Shown here one piece after another: positions 17,056-25,451 of a stretch of DNA of 44,483 bases. Made by a program: the position numbers and the translations under genes. The stretch covers positions 108,139-152,621 of the forward strand of contig DATJMX010000022.1 in NCBI GenBank assembly GCA_035508495.1, written 5' to 3'. Source of the DNA: Candidatus Binataceae bacterium (GTDB lineage Bacteria > Desulfobacterota > Binatia > Binatales > Binataceae). The number at the start of each line of letters is the position of its first letter. Positions within the stretch are counted from its first letter, which is position 1. A model generated the notes under the pieces. The model made no database searches, had not been told where the DNA came from, and was given only the letters and a program-made list of their open reading frames with translations.

Positions 17056-17209
17056 CCAAAAAAAATAGTGGGGGTGGGCGTCCCTGCCCGCGATTGAGAT
17101 GTGCGAGCCGCACGGCTTGCGCCACCGATTGTTGTCCGCAGAATCGAAGCGGCGCTGCGCGCGCATCTTGAAGGCGGGCAGGGACGCGCGGCCCAGTGTA
17201 TTTTTTTGG
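17056..17209. repeat. REP/BIME-like paired inverted repeat, copy B
   Basis: Left arm 17056-17100 and right arm 17164-17209 are imperfect inverted copies; both carry the core GTCCCTGCCCGC and A/T-rich ends (CCAAAAAAA and TTTTTTTGG). The arms are more diverged than in copy A, with the outer part of the hairpin no longer well matched. The 63-base centre holds its own short inverted repeat (AGCCG ... CGGCT). It lies between the decayed gene and the alpha/beta hydrolase gene. The rest of the 16963-17353 gap shows no gene. Confidence 0.8.
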
Positions 17210-17256
17210 AGAGGCAAGGCCCAATTGTGCGCTACCGTTCTAAACAACTATCCGTC

Positions 17257-17280
17257 GATCTTGGGAATTGTCCCATGATC
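17257..17280. promoter_or_regulatory. Near-perfect palindrome, possible operator of the alpha/beta hydrolase gene
   Basis: Arms GATCTTGGGA and TCCCATGATC are inverted copies with one mismatch, separated by ATTG. The site is 73 bases before the ATG at 17354, in the promoter region. Length and symmetry fit a dimeric repressor site; no regulator gene is adjacent. It could also be a hairpin in a leader. Confidence 0.4.
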
Positions 17281-17353
17281 TTCAACGCGCCCGGCACTTT
17301 AAACCGATTCGACTAAAAGCTAAATTGCCGACCCAGAAAGGAGCATACTTGCA

Positions 17354-18169
17354 ATGCCCGACGCACGACTCCAGGACATCAAACTTCACTACGACGTTTA
17401 TGGCGACGGCGATCCGATCCTGATGATTATGGGGCTGGGCGCGAGCTCGGCGGTGTGGGATCCCGCCCTGGTGCAGGCGCTCGCGAGCTCGTACGGAGTG
17501 ATCACGTTTGACAATCGCGGGACCGGGCAGAGCGACAAGCCCGACGCTCCTTACTCGATCCAGATGTTTGCCGATGACGCGGCGGGGCTGCTCGACAATC
17601 TCAACATTCCGCAGGCCCACATCTTCGGCGTTTCAATGGGTGGCATGATCGCGCAGGAGTTCGCGCTACGTCATCCGCAGCGTGTAGCGACGCTGACTCT
17701 TGGATGCACCACGGCGGGAGGCGCCAATTCAGTTCCGCCGCCGCCCGAGTCGCTCAAGGTCCTCACCGCGCCGCGCGAAGGAGTGCCGCCCGACGAGGTG
17801 ATTCGCCGCGCGCAGCCGCTTAGCTACACTGCCGGCTTCATCGCGAGTCATCGCGACGAGCTCGAAGCGGCGATCGCGCGCGTCCTCACGCATCCGACGC
17901 CGCCGTTCGCATTCCAGCGCCAGCTCGAAGCGACCTACACGCTCCAGACCTGGGATCGCTTGCCGCAAATCAAGGCGCCGACGCTCGTAGTCACGGGTTC
18001 CGACGACGTTCTGATACCGGCGAAGAACTCGGAGTTGATCGCCTCACGGATTCCGGGCGCGAAGTTGCACATCATCCCGGGCGTCGGGCACGGATTCATG
18101 CACGAAGGCGAAGCCGCGTTCCTGAAAGCATATCTGCCGTTTTTGAAAGAGCATCCGATCGAAGAGTGA
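17354..18169 (+). CDS. Alpha/beta fold hydrolase
   Basis: 271 residues, normal length. Oxyanion segment MGLGAS, DNRGTGQSDKP, nucleophile elbow G-V-Ser94-M-G, acid Asp218 in GSDDVLIP and His246 in GVGHGF: the complete catalytic triad. It is in the group of 3-oxoadipate enol-lactonase/haloperoxidase-like hydrolases, but the substrate cannot be inferred. A strong AAGGAG site lies 10 bases before the ATG. A palindrome upstream may control it. It converges on the crotonase gene with 13 bases between stops. Confidence 0.92.
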   Translation: MPDARLQDIKLHYDVYGDGDPILMIMGLGASSAVWDPALVQALASSYGVITFDNRGTGQSDKPDAPYSIQMFADDAAGLLDNLNIPQAHIFGVSMGGMIAQEFALRHPQRVATLTLGCTTAGGANSVPPPPESLKVLTAPREGVPPDEVIRRAQPLSYTAGFIASHRDELEAAIARVLTHPTPPFAFQRQLEATYTLQTWDRLPQIKAPTLVVTGSDDVLIPAKNSELIASRIPGAKLHIIPGVGHGFMHEGEAAFLKAYLPFLKEHPIEE

Positions 18170-18182
18170 TTCTCGAACTTCG

Positions 18183-18941
18183 CTAGCCACGGTTGCGGTG
18201 CAGCACACTGGATGAGGTGTTTCGCTCCGCCGGATCGATCCAGCCGTTGCGAAGGGGTTCGCCCTCGCCGGAAACGGCCGCGCGACATGCCTCGAGTGCT
18301 GGTCGCCGCAACTGAAGCTTGATCGTCTTGAACGCGTGCGGCGGGGCTTCGGCAGCGTCGCGCGCCTTTTGCATCGCACGTTCGAGGAGCCGTTCGAGCG
18401 GGGCAGACTCGTCAAAGATTCCCGCGGCGATGGCCTCGGCGCCGCCCATGTTCTTGCCGAACAGTACAAGTTCGCGTGCGACTTTCGGATCTAGTTCGCT
18501 ACGCACCACTTGGAGCGCCGCCGCAGGATAGGGCACGCCGACGCGAACCTCCGTCAGCCCGGCCTGCAGCGGAGTATCGGCCACTATCTTCCAATCGCAG
18601 CACATCGCGAGCACGAAACCGCCGGCGATCGCATGGCCGTTGATTGCGCCGATAACCGGAATCGGACAGGCATAAGCCGTCGTCGCCATCCTGTTGATCG
18701 CATGCAGAAGACGCTGCAGTTCGGCCTCGCCGTAGCGCGGGATCGCCTTCAAATCGAGCCCCGCGCAGAACGCCTTGCCTTCCCCGGTGAGAATCGCCGC
18801 GCTGGCCGCGCCTTCGCGCGCAAGTCCTTCGAAGGCATCGGCAATTTCCTCGGTCATCTCGATGTCGAGGGCGTTGGCCGGCGGCCGCGCCAGCGTCAGC
18901 ACTTCGATCGATTCGTAGCGGCTGTGAATGACGTGCTTCAT
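18183..18941 (-). CDS. Enoyl-CoA hydratase/isomerase family (crotonase)
   Basis: 252 residues from the ATG at 18939-18941; the frame is open far upstream, but that overlaps the TonB receptor gene. Oxyanion-hole motifs ILTGEGKAFCAGLDL (about 50-64) and NGHAIAGG (101-108) are present. Of the two catalytic Glu residues of classical hydratases, only one is evident (Glu131 in TEVRVGVP); the position in GGFVLAM where Glu is usual holds a hydrophobic residue. It may therefore be an isomerase, thioesterase or other crotonase rather than a hydratase. Gap of 65 bases to the TonB receptor gene, on the same strand. Confidence 0.9.
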   Translation of the reverse strand: MKHVIHSRYESIEVLTLARPPANALDIEMTEEIADAFEGLAREGAASAAILTGEGKAFCAGLDLKAIPRYGEAELQRLLHAINRMATTAYACPIPVIGAINGHAIAGGFVLAMCCDWKIVADTPLQAGLTEVRVGVPYPAAALQVVRSELDPKVARELVLFGKNMGGAEAIAAGIFDESAPLERLLERAMQKARDAAEAPPHAFKTIKLQLRRPALEACRAAVSGEGEPLRNGWIDPAERNTSSSVLHRNRG

Positions 18942-19006
18942 CGCATCTTTGTCGCATCGAGAGTCGAAGGACTCAAGTAAAGTAGTTCGCTCCGCAATGT
19001 CCCCGG

Positions 19007-21430
19007 TTAGAGCGCGGGCAGGGGAATTGTCAGCCCATCGTACACGGTGATTCTTGGCCCATAGGCGGCTTCGAATACCCCGATACCGTTGTCCGGACGA
19101 ATCAGATTGGTTCGATCGAATATATTGAGCAGCGTAATGCGGTTGGTGACCTTGCCAAGTCCGGGGACGACGAAGTCGCGGGCCGCGCTCAAGTTGAATT
19201 GCCATACTTTGGGAAGCTGTGTCTGATTGGCGAATCCGCCGCGCAAGCCGTTGCTGAAAAGTCCGTCGAAAGTGAACTGGTAGCTTTTCCATCTGAGTGC
19301 CGCGCCGCCCGAAGCGCCGACCAGCGGGGTGTGATCGAGCACTATGTAATGCCGATCGATATAGGCGACTTCGGCGGCGGGGAAATTGTACTGACCTGAC
19401 GCGACGCCGATATCCTCCTCTCGAGCGACAAATATATTTACGCGCGCGGCGAAGTTTTCGAGATTGTAGGTCAGCGAATGTTCGGTCCCGCCGCCGTAGC
19501 CACGGACATAGTTGAATGGCGCGCCGATCGGAACGAATCCGAATTGGCCTTCGTCCAGGTAGTGGCGATCGATACGAAAATAGTTGTCCTGCGCGTACGC
19601 CAGTTGCGGCGTGAATCGATGGGTAAAGCCGCCATCCCATGTGTAATCAGTCTCCGCGAATGGCGACGCGTTTCCACTTGGACTCGTATCCGCTGCTCCG
19701 CTCGTTCCGGCGAAGAGCTGGTAGATACCAGAAGACACGTTCTGAAAGTTCGGCACCTGAAAGTTCCGCGCGAACCCGACATGAAGAGTCGTGTCGACGC
19801 CCGGTTTGTACACGAGATTGATGGTCGGACTGAACTGGCTATCGTTGGTGAATCCGCTGGTGCGATCCCATCTTGAACCGAGATTGAGACTGAACTTGTC
19901 GGTTATCTCCCAGTCGTCCTGCAGATAGACGCCGTAAACCAGGTTGATCTTGTTCAAGTTGGCGGTGAGGCTGATTGGCGTCGTCTCCGGAACGCCCATG
20001 ACGATCGGGAAGACTTGCGAGGTCTGGTCGGACTCCACTCCGTATTCCCCGAAATAAAAGCCGCCGCGAAACGTGTGCGTTCCCAAGCGGTGAATCAAGT
20101 CGCCCTGAAGCGTATTCGAGAGATCGCTCGTGAAGACGTTCGACGCAACGCCCTCATAAATGAGATCTCCAATCGGATCCGGATAGAAAGTCTGGGTGTT
20201 GTAGTGCGCCGAATACGCAATCTGGTAGTCAGTCGAGGTGTTAAATGATCCGTTCAACGCCAGAACTCCATAGTAATCCTGCTGATTCAGCCCCGAGTTG
20301 ATCGCGCTCGATGGATACGACGCGGGATTGATGTCGTCGAGTTGAAACTGAGGCGGCTGGTTGGGCTGATTAGGGAACTGGTTGAACGACAGGGTCATTC
20401 CGGTGATGAGGCTCAGTTTCGTCGTGGGATTGGGATTATATGTCAGGTAGGCAAATCCCTGCCCCTGGGTTACCGCGTCATGAATCGGATCGGGGGCTGA
20501 AATCGCGTTGCTGAAACCGAGGTTCGACTGAAGAAAGAGTCCGGTCAAGTAATAGCTAAAGTCCCTGGAACAGCCTGCAAGTTGAAAAGTTCCCTGGGCT
20601 GTGTCGCGCTGCCCTCCCGAGACAGTGAAGTCATTGTGTGGGTCCTCGCACCCGTCCCTGGTGTGAATATCGATTACTCCTGACGTTCGATATCCGTATT
20701 GTGCGGGCAGCACCCCGTCGATCAAGCTTACGCTCTTCACGAAGTAGCTATTGAGCAACTGGGTAAACGTAGGATCGGTGTTGACGTCCAGCGGCAGCAT
20801 CACGCCGTTCATCTGGTACTGGATACCCATATGCTCGCCGCGAATATGAATCTCCTGGTTCTGATCCAGCGCGACTCCCGGCATTTGCAGCATCACCTGG
20901 TTGAGCGGCGTCGCTTCGCCCAACGGCAGATTCGTGATGTCTTTTGCAGTAAGTGTGTACTTGTTAGTGCCGCTCGCGGAGAGGCCGTTTTGCGGATGGA
21001 TTCTGCCGGCGTTTACCGACACAGTCAGAGCCGTCTCGGACTCGAGTACCAGGCGAAGCCCCTCTCGTGCTTGCAGGGGCACGACGACCGCAACGATAGT
21101 TCGTTTGAACCCCTTTTTTCCGATGCGCAATGTGTACGTTCCCGCGCGCGCGACGATTCGAAATGCTCCATGCTCATCGGTTAATGTCCGCGCGACGACG
21201 TGGTTGTCTTGTCCAGTTTCAATCGTCACGCTCGCCCTCGCGATTGGCCGTTGAAGAGCGTCGGTTACAGTTCCCGCGATCGGTTGCGTCGTGGTTGGTT
21301 GCTCGATCGCAAAAGACTCGCTGTTGAATGCCGCGAGCGCGATACACGAAATAACAGCCACCACCGCCAGAGGCAGAAATGCGCTGGCGCATCGCGCACA
21401 CACTAGTACGCTCAGGAATGCCTTCTTCAA
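19007..21430 (-). CDS. TonB-dependent outer-membrane receptor with carboxypeptidase-regulatory-like N-domain
   Basis: 807 residues from a TTG start supported by GGAGGAG at 21437-21443; the frame is open to 21517 but that stretch contains the ribosome site. After a signal peptide (KKAFLSVLVCARCASAFLPLAVVAVISC-like region, about 1-42) comes a CarboxypepD_reg domain (IAGTVTDALQRPIARASVTIE), a plug domain (DITNLPLGEATPLNQVMLQMPGV, then IHIRGEHMGIQYQMNGV), and a long beta-barrel rich in aromatic and Gly residues. No clear TonB box is seen. The C-terminal residues (IPLPAL) lack the usual aromatic end. The ligand is unknown; a His-rich small ORF just upstream suggests a metal or metallophore. Confidence 0.9.
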   Translation of the reverse strand: MKKAFLSVLVCARCASAFLPLAVVAVISCIALAAFNSESFAIEQPTTTQPIAGTVTDALQRPIARASVTIETGQDNHVVARTLTDEHGAFRIVARAGTYTLRIGKKGFKRTIVAVVVPLQAREGLRLVLESETALTVSVNAGRIHPQNGLSASGTNKYTLTAKDITNLPLGEATPLNQVMLQMPGVALDQNQEIHIRGEHMGIQYQMNGVMLPLDVNTDPTFTQLLNSYFVKSVSLIDGVLPAQYGYRTSGVIDIHTRDGCEDPHNDFTVSGGQRDTAQGTFQLAGCSRDFSYYLTGLFLQSNLGFSNAISAPDPIHDAVTQGQGFAYLTYNPNPTTKLSLITGMTLSFNQFPNQPNQPPQFQLDDINPASYPSSAINSGLNQQDYYGVLALNGSFNTSTDYQIAYSAHYNTQTFYPDPIGDLIYEGVASNVFTSDLSNTLQGDLIHRLGTHTFRGGFYFGEYGVESDQTSQVFPIVMGVPETTPISLTANLNKINLVYGVYLQDDWEITDKFSLNLGSRWDRTSGFTNDSQFSPTINLVYKPGVDTTLHVGFARNFQVPNFQNVSSGIYQLFAGTSGAADTSPSGNASPFAETDYTWDGGFTHRFTPQLAYAQDNYFRIDRHYLDEGQFGFVPIGAPFNYVRGYGGGTEHSLTYNLENFAARVNIFVAREEDIGVASGQYNFPAAEVAYIDRHYIVLDHTPLVGASGGAALRWKSYQFTFDGLFSNGLRGGFANQTQLPKVWQFNLSAARDFVVPGLGKVTNRITLLNIFDRTNLIRPDNGIGVFEAAYGPRITVYDGLTIPLPAL

Positions 21431-21436
21431 GACAAA

Positions 21437-21443
21437 CTCCTCC
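21437..21443 (-). promoter_or_regulatory. Shine-Dalgarno deciding the TTG start of the TonB receptor
   Basis: On the minus strand GGAGGAG is followed after six bases by TTG (21430-21428), giving a Leu-Lys-Lys start that opens directly into the signal peptide. It is the only strong site near the N-terminus and argues against the longer reading from 21517. Confidence 0.65.
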
Positions 21444-21534
21444 GACGTTGCCGAAAATCCCGCCGCCGGGAAAATGAAACGCTGCGGCGCAGGATCGATC
21501 CCGGCCAGCAGGGGCAATCAAATTCGAGAAATGT

Positions 21535-21957
21535 TCAGGAAATGGAATCGAAAGCGGGAGGACCGCGCGCGAAACGCCTGTAACTATACCCTGTCAAGGC
21601 GGCAACGTCGTTGCCGGCCGCGACGCAGGTCTCGACTATCGCAAAAACCAATAACTGAAATGGAACGCGAAACTCGGGCGCTACGACGAAATGCCAGTGG
21701 CCGTCGTGATCGTGATGCTCGTGGTGATCATGCGCGTCATCGTCGCGATGATGCTCATGATGACTATCCGAATGCTCGTGATGGCCGTCGTCCGCGGATT
21801 CAACGTGAACATGAGGTACGTGATTACGCGGATGAGTATGCCATACCGCCGAGCCGAATCGCGGCGCCGATCCGGAATAGAGTAGCAATAGATCGGCGCG
21901 ACGAAGAGCCCGAAATGCTCCACGCCATCGGACAACTCTATTAGTTGGAAAACTCAC
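21535..21957 (-). CDS. Small His/Asp-rich ORF, possible metal-binding protein
   Basis: 140 residues from a GTG at 21955-21957. The middle (about residues 41-90) is dominated by His and Asp/Glu, with repeated HH, HEH and HDH groups, ending in GHWHFVVAPEF. Such tracts bind zinc, nickel or copper and are common in metallochaperones and periplasmic metal traps. It is on the same strand as, and 104 bases upstream of, the TonB receptor start, so a shared role in metal uptake is plausible. The N-terminus lacks a normal signal peptide and is Arg-rich, and no ribosome site is seen, so it may start elsewhere or be frameshifted. No homologue recognised. Confidence 0.45.
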   Translation of the reverse strand: MSFPTNRVVRWRGAFRALRRADLLLLYSGSAPRFGSAVWHTHPRNHVPHVHVESADDGHHEHSDSHHEHHRDDDAHDHHEHHDHDGHWHFVVAPEFRVPFQLLVFAIVETCVAAGNDVAALTGYSYRRFARGPPAFDSIS

Positions 21958-22006
21958 GGTCCGCGTTTTGATGCTGTAAGTTCTCTACCGCTGCCCGAAC
22001 CTTATC

Positions 22007-22423
22007 TCAAGTGGGCTTGAACTTGGCGAGCTTCACGCCCGGCTCATGCTCTTCGAACGTCACCACGACGCGCATCCCGATGCGGATGTCCTCGTTGCGA
22101 ACGCCGACCATGGTGGTCACGAGAATCAGCTCGGGATCTTCGTCGAGCTGCACCTGCGTTACGTTGTAGGGCACGCGATCGATCGCGGCCGGATGCACAG
22201 GATGCGTGATTATCGTGTACGAATACACGACGCCGCGGCCGCTGACTTTTACCCATTCGCGCTCGAGCGAATTGCACGCGGGGCACATCGGGCGCGGCAG
22301 CCAGCGGAATTTCTTGCACTGCGCGCAGCGCTGCATCAGCAGTTCACCACGATTGCATCCCGCCCAGTACTCTTCGGCCTCGAGATCGGGAATCGGGCTC
22401 GGAAAATTCGATGCTGCCGCCAT
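22007..22423 (-). CDS. DUF35 / OB-fold zinc-ribbon protein (acyl-CoA-associated)
   Basis: 138 residues, typical length. The rubredoxin-like zinc ribbon has Cys33, Cys36, Cys47 and Cys50 (RCAQC ... MCPAC), followed by an OB-fold with VYSYTIITHPVHPA and later IRIGMRVVVTFEE. DUF35 proteins pair with thiolase-like partners, binding acyl-CoA, and this gene lies 9 bases after the thiolase-like gene stop on the same strand. Good TAGGAGATA site before the ATG. Confidence 0.93.
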   Translation of the reverse strand: MAAASNFPSPIPDLEAEEYWAGCNRGELLMQRCAQCKKFRWLPRPMCPACNSLEREWVKVSGRGVVYSYTIITHPVHPAAIDRVPYNVTQVQLDEDPELILVTTMVGVRNEDIRIGMRVVVTFEEHEPGVKLAKFKPT

Positions 22424-22432
22424 CGCTATCTC

Positions 22433-23596
22433 CTAGCTATACAGGATCATCGCGGTCGTCGGCACCGCGTTGCCTGACGTGACGAGCGTGACGCGCGCGT
22501 CCTTGACCTGATTGATCGCGTGCCCGCGCAACTGGCGCACCGCCTCGATCGTGTTTTCCATGCCGTGGATATAGCCCTCGGAAAGATTGCCGCCGCTGGT
22601 GTTGAGCGGCAGCGATCCTTTGGGCCACAACATTTTGCCGTCTGATACGAACGGCCCGCCTTCGCCGCGCTTGCAGAATCCCAGCTCTTCGAACGCCATC
22701 AGTACGAGCGGAGTGAAATGATCGTAGATGTAACAGGCGTCGATATCTTTGTGACTTACGCCCGCACGCGCGAAGAGATCGGCCGCCGCGACGCTGGTTT
22801 CCGATTGCGCATCCTCGAGAAAGCGCACCATTGACTGCGTGTTATGCTGGACTGCACCGAACGCTCCGGCACCGATATAGATCGGTTTGTGCTTCAGATC
22901 GCGCGCGCGTTCCGCGCTCGTGATTATCACCGCCGCGCCGCCATCGGTTTCGAGGCAGCAATCATGGAGCCGTAGCGGATCGGCGATCATGCGCGAGCTC
23001 TGATGATCCTCGATCGTAAGCGGCTTGCCGCGCATCACCGCGTTTGGATTGGTCTGCGCATGGGACCGGCATGTGACGGCGATCGCGCCGAAGTGTTCGC
23101 TCTTGGTCCCGTAGAGATGCATGTGGCGCCGCGCGCTGAGCGCGACCTGCTGCGCGGGACTGAAGAGCCCATATGGATGCGTGTAGCCGGCCGCGCCGGG
23201 CGCACCTTTGCGCGCAGGAGCGAGGCCGAAGCGGCCCGTGCCGCGGCCCGAGCGCTCGTTCATCGCGCGGAACGCAACGACGCAGCTCGCCATCCCGGTC
23301 GCCACCGCCATCGCGCCGAGCAGCACCGAGCCGACCGGTCCGCCGCCGCCGCCCCATGGCGCCTCGCCGAAAAAACGCAGCGCTGGAATCCCAAGATTCG
23401 CCGCAAGATGCACGATGTCGTTGTTGTCCATCGTGAACTTCGCGATCCCATCAATGTCGGAGGGCCTCAGGCCCGCGTCCGCGGCGGCCTTGCTGATCGC
23501 CTCGACCGCGAGACTCATCTCGCTGCGTCCGGAATCCTTCGAATACTCAGTATGACCAATGCCGACGATCGCGGCTTTGTCCTTGAGCGTTTCCAT
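22433..23596 (-). CDS. Thiolase-like acetyl-CoA acetyltransferase family (SCP2 type), probable non-thiolytic
   Basis: 387 residues from METLKDKAAIVGIGHTEY, starting at 23596; the frame is open to 23818 but that overlaps the DNA ligase region and reads as noise. The family layout is intact (VGIG-x-T start, C-terminal SGGNLSEGYIHG with His). The nucleophile segment, where thiolases have a Cys, is a Gly-rich PWGGGGGPVG with no Cys, so classical thiolysis is unlikely. The pair with DUF35 recalls the Ltp2/DUF35 (ChsH2-type) retro-aldolases of steroid side-chain breakdown, by comparison with described families. It is divergent from the DNA ligase gene. Confidence 0.9.
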   Translation of the reverse strand: METLKDKAAIVGIGHTEYSKDSGRSEMSLAVEAISKAAADAGLRPSDIDGIAKFTMDNNDIVHLAANLGIPALRFFGEAPWGGGGGPVGSVLLGAMAVATGMASCVVAFRAMNERSGRGTGRFGLAPARKGAPGAAGYTHPYGLFSPAQQVALSARRHMHLYGTKSEHFGAIAVTCRSHAQTNPNAVMRGKPLTIEDHQSSRMIADPLRLHDCCLETDGGAAVIITSAERARDLKHKPIYIGAGAFGAVQHNTQSMVRFLEDAQSETSVAAADLFARAGVSHKDIDACYIYDHFTPLVLMAFEELGFCKRGEGGPFVSDGKMLWPKGSLPLNTSGGNLSEGYIHGMENTIEAVRQLRGHAINQVKDARVTLVTSGNAVPTTAMILYS

Positions 23597-23681
23597 CTTC
23601 GGATTTGTTGCACAACTTCGAGCGACCGTCGAACGCCGCGCGCCTATTGCCAGATGCGCTCCCGCCGGACTTAATTCGGAC

Positions 23682-25367
23682 GTGGCTTCATTCAACGACT
23701 TCGCGCTGGTATGCCAGGAACTCGGGCAGACACAGAGCCGGCTGCAGATGGCCGAGGCTGTAGGAACGTTTCTCGCCGCGCTCGAGGTTGACGAAGCGGA
23801 AATCGCGGCGCGTTTCATGGTCGGACGCGCGCTGGAGCAGGGCGAGGAGAAGCGGCTTCAGGTCAGCGGCCGCGCCATCTGGAAAATCGCCGCGGAAATC
23901 ACCGGCGCGGAGGACCAGGGCGAGGACATCTTCGCCGCCGCCGAGGACTTTGGTGAAGCGATAGAGATGACGCTGCGCCGCCGCTCCACCGATCCCGAGC
24001 CGACACTCACGATCGCCGAGCTCGATCGCAAGTTCCACGAGATCGCCGATATCGAAGGACGCCAGTCTCGGGGGCGCAAGCTCACCGCCTTGCGTGAGCT
24101 CCTGGAGCGGGCGAGCGCTCTGGAAGCCAAGTACATCGCGAAGATTCTCATCCGCGAGATGCGCCACGGCGTCAGCGAAGGTCTGATGCTCGAATCGATC
24201 GCGCGGATGGCGAACAAGTCAGTCGCCGACGTTCGGCGCATCAACCAGCTCGAAGGCGATCTCGGCCGCGTCGTGCGTATCCTGCGGATGCCTGAAGGCG
24301 CGGCGGTCGAAACCGCGGGGCATCCGGCGAAGGCGCCCGCCGTGAAGCCGCTCAAGCCGATGCTGGCGCAGCCGGCGACCGAAGTTGCCGACGCATTCGC
24401 GATCCTGGGCCGCGACTTCGCGCTCGAGCACAAGCTCGACGGCGCTCGGGTGCAGATTCACTATCTCGATGGCGGCGAGGTGCGGATCTTTTCACGCCGG
24501 CTGAATGAGATCACAGAAAGCCTGCCTGAGATCGCTGAGAACATGAAGCGGCTCGGCGAGCATCGCGCGATTCTCGACGGCGAAGTGATCGCGGTCGACG
24601 CGAACGGGCGTCCGCTCGCCTTCCAGGAGCTGATGCGCCGCTTCGGCCGCACGCGCGATATCGAGCGCCTGCGCGAGGAACAGCCGGTGCGTCTTTACGT
24701 GTTCGATCTGCTGGCGCTCGACGGCACGCTGCTAATCGACCGCACGTATTCGGAGCGCATTGACGCGCTGTCATTGCTGGCCGCCGCAGCGGGCCTCGAG
24801 ACAGTGCCGCGTGTGATCGATCCCACGCTCCCGGAGGCTGAACGATTCTTCCACGAGGCGCTAACTGCCGGTTACGAAGGTGTCGTCGCGAAATCGCTCG
24901 CGAGCGCATACACGCCGGGTGCGCGCGGCCGCGGATGGCTCAAGATAAAGCACGTGCGCACGCTCGATCTGGTCGTCGTCGCGGCGGAGTGGGGCTACGG
25001 CCGCCGTCACGGATGGCTCTCGAACTATCATCTCGCGGCGCGCGACGAGAAAAACGGCGGTTTCGCGATGATCGGCAAGACCTTCAAGGGCCTCACCGAC
25101 GAGCAATTCCGCGAGATGACCGAGCGCCTCCTGGCGCTCAAAGTAACCGAGGGGCACGGCGTCGTTCCAGTGCAGCCGAAAATCGTAGTCGAGGTCGCGT
25201 ACAACGATATCCAGCGCAGCCCAAATTACGCGGGCGGAATGGCGCTCAGGTTCGCGCGCATTGTAAGAATCCGCGACGACAAATCCCCCGAAGAAGCCGA
25301 CACGCTCGCGGCGGTAGCAGAAGATTTCGAACGGCAAACCCTCAAACCACTGGCAGAGAAGATCTGA
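23682..25367 (+). CDS. ligB: ATP-dependent DNA ligase, archaeal LigB type
   Basis: 561 residues from the GTG at 23682, where the typical N-terminal segment (FNDFALVCQELGQTQSRLQM) begins; an upstream in-frame ATG at 23559 gives a dubious 41-residue extension. N-terminal DNA-binding domain (to about 230), then the adenylation domain with nucleophile Lys251 in KLDGAR, the motifs RIFSRRLNEIT, DGEVIA, YVFDLLALDG, EGVVAK and WLKIKH, and a C-terminal OB-fold. It seals nicks using ATP, an addition to the NAD-dependent LigA that bacteria normally carry. The symbol follows the LigB family name, not the E. coli gene. Confidence 0.93.
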   Translation: MASFNDFALVCQELGQTQSRLQMAEAVGTFLAALEVDEAEIAARFMVGRALEQGEEKRLQVSGRAIWKIAAEITGAEDQGEDIFAAAEDFGEAIEMTLRRRSTDPEPTLTIAELDRKFHEIADIEGRQSRGRKLTALRELLERASALEAKYIAKILIREMRHGVSEGLMLESIARMANKSVADVRRINQLEGDLGRVVRILRMPEGAAVETAGHPAKAPAVKPLKPMLAQPATEVADAFAILGRDFALEHKLDGARVQIHYLDGGEVRIFSRRLNEITESLPEIAENMKRLGEHRAILDGEVIAVDANGRPLAFQELMRRFGRTRDIERLREEQPVRLYVFDLLALDGTLLIDRTYSERIDALSLLAAAAGLETVPRVIDPTLPEAERFFHEALTAGYEGVVAKSLASAYTPGARGRGWLKIKHVRTLDLVVVAAEWGYGRRHGWLSNYHLAARDEKNGGFAMIGKTFKGLTDEQFREMTERLLALKVTEGHGVVPVQPKIVVEVAYNDIQRSPNYAGGMALRFARIVRIRDDKSPEEADTLAAVAEDFERQTLKPLAEKI

Positions 25368-25451
25368 ATCATAAGGATCTATGCTGACGCTGCGGGCTGG
25401 GCTAGTCGAGAATTTTCGACAGCTCCTGCTGCAAGGCAACGATCGCTGCTC

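Noticed and set aside
21291..21944. 217-residue plus-strand frame in the receptor leader region
   Set aside because: Composition is Arg/Asp-rich shadow of the His-rich minus-strand frame, with no family signal.
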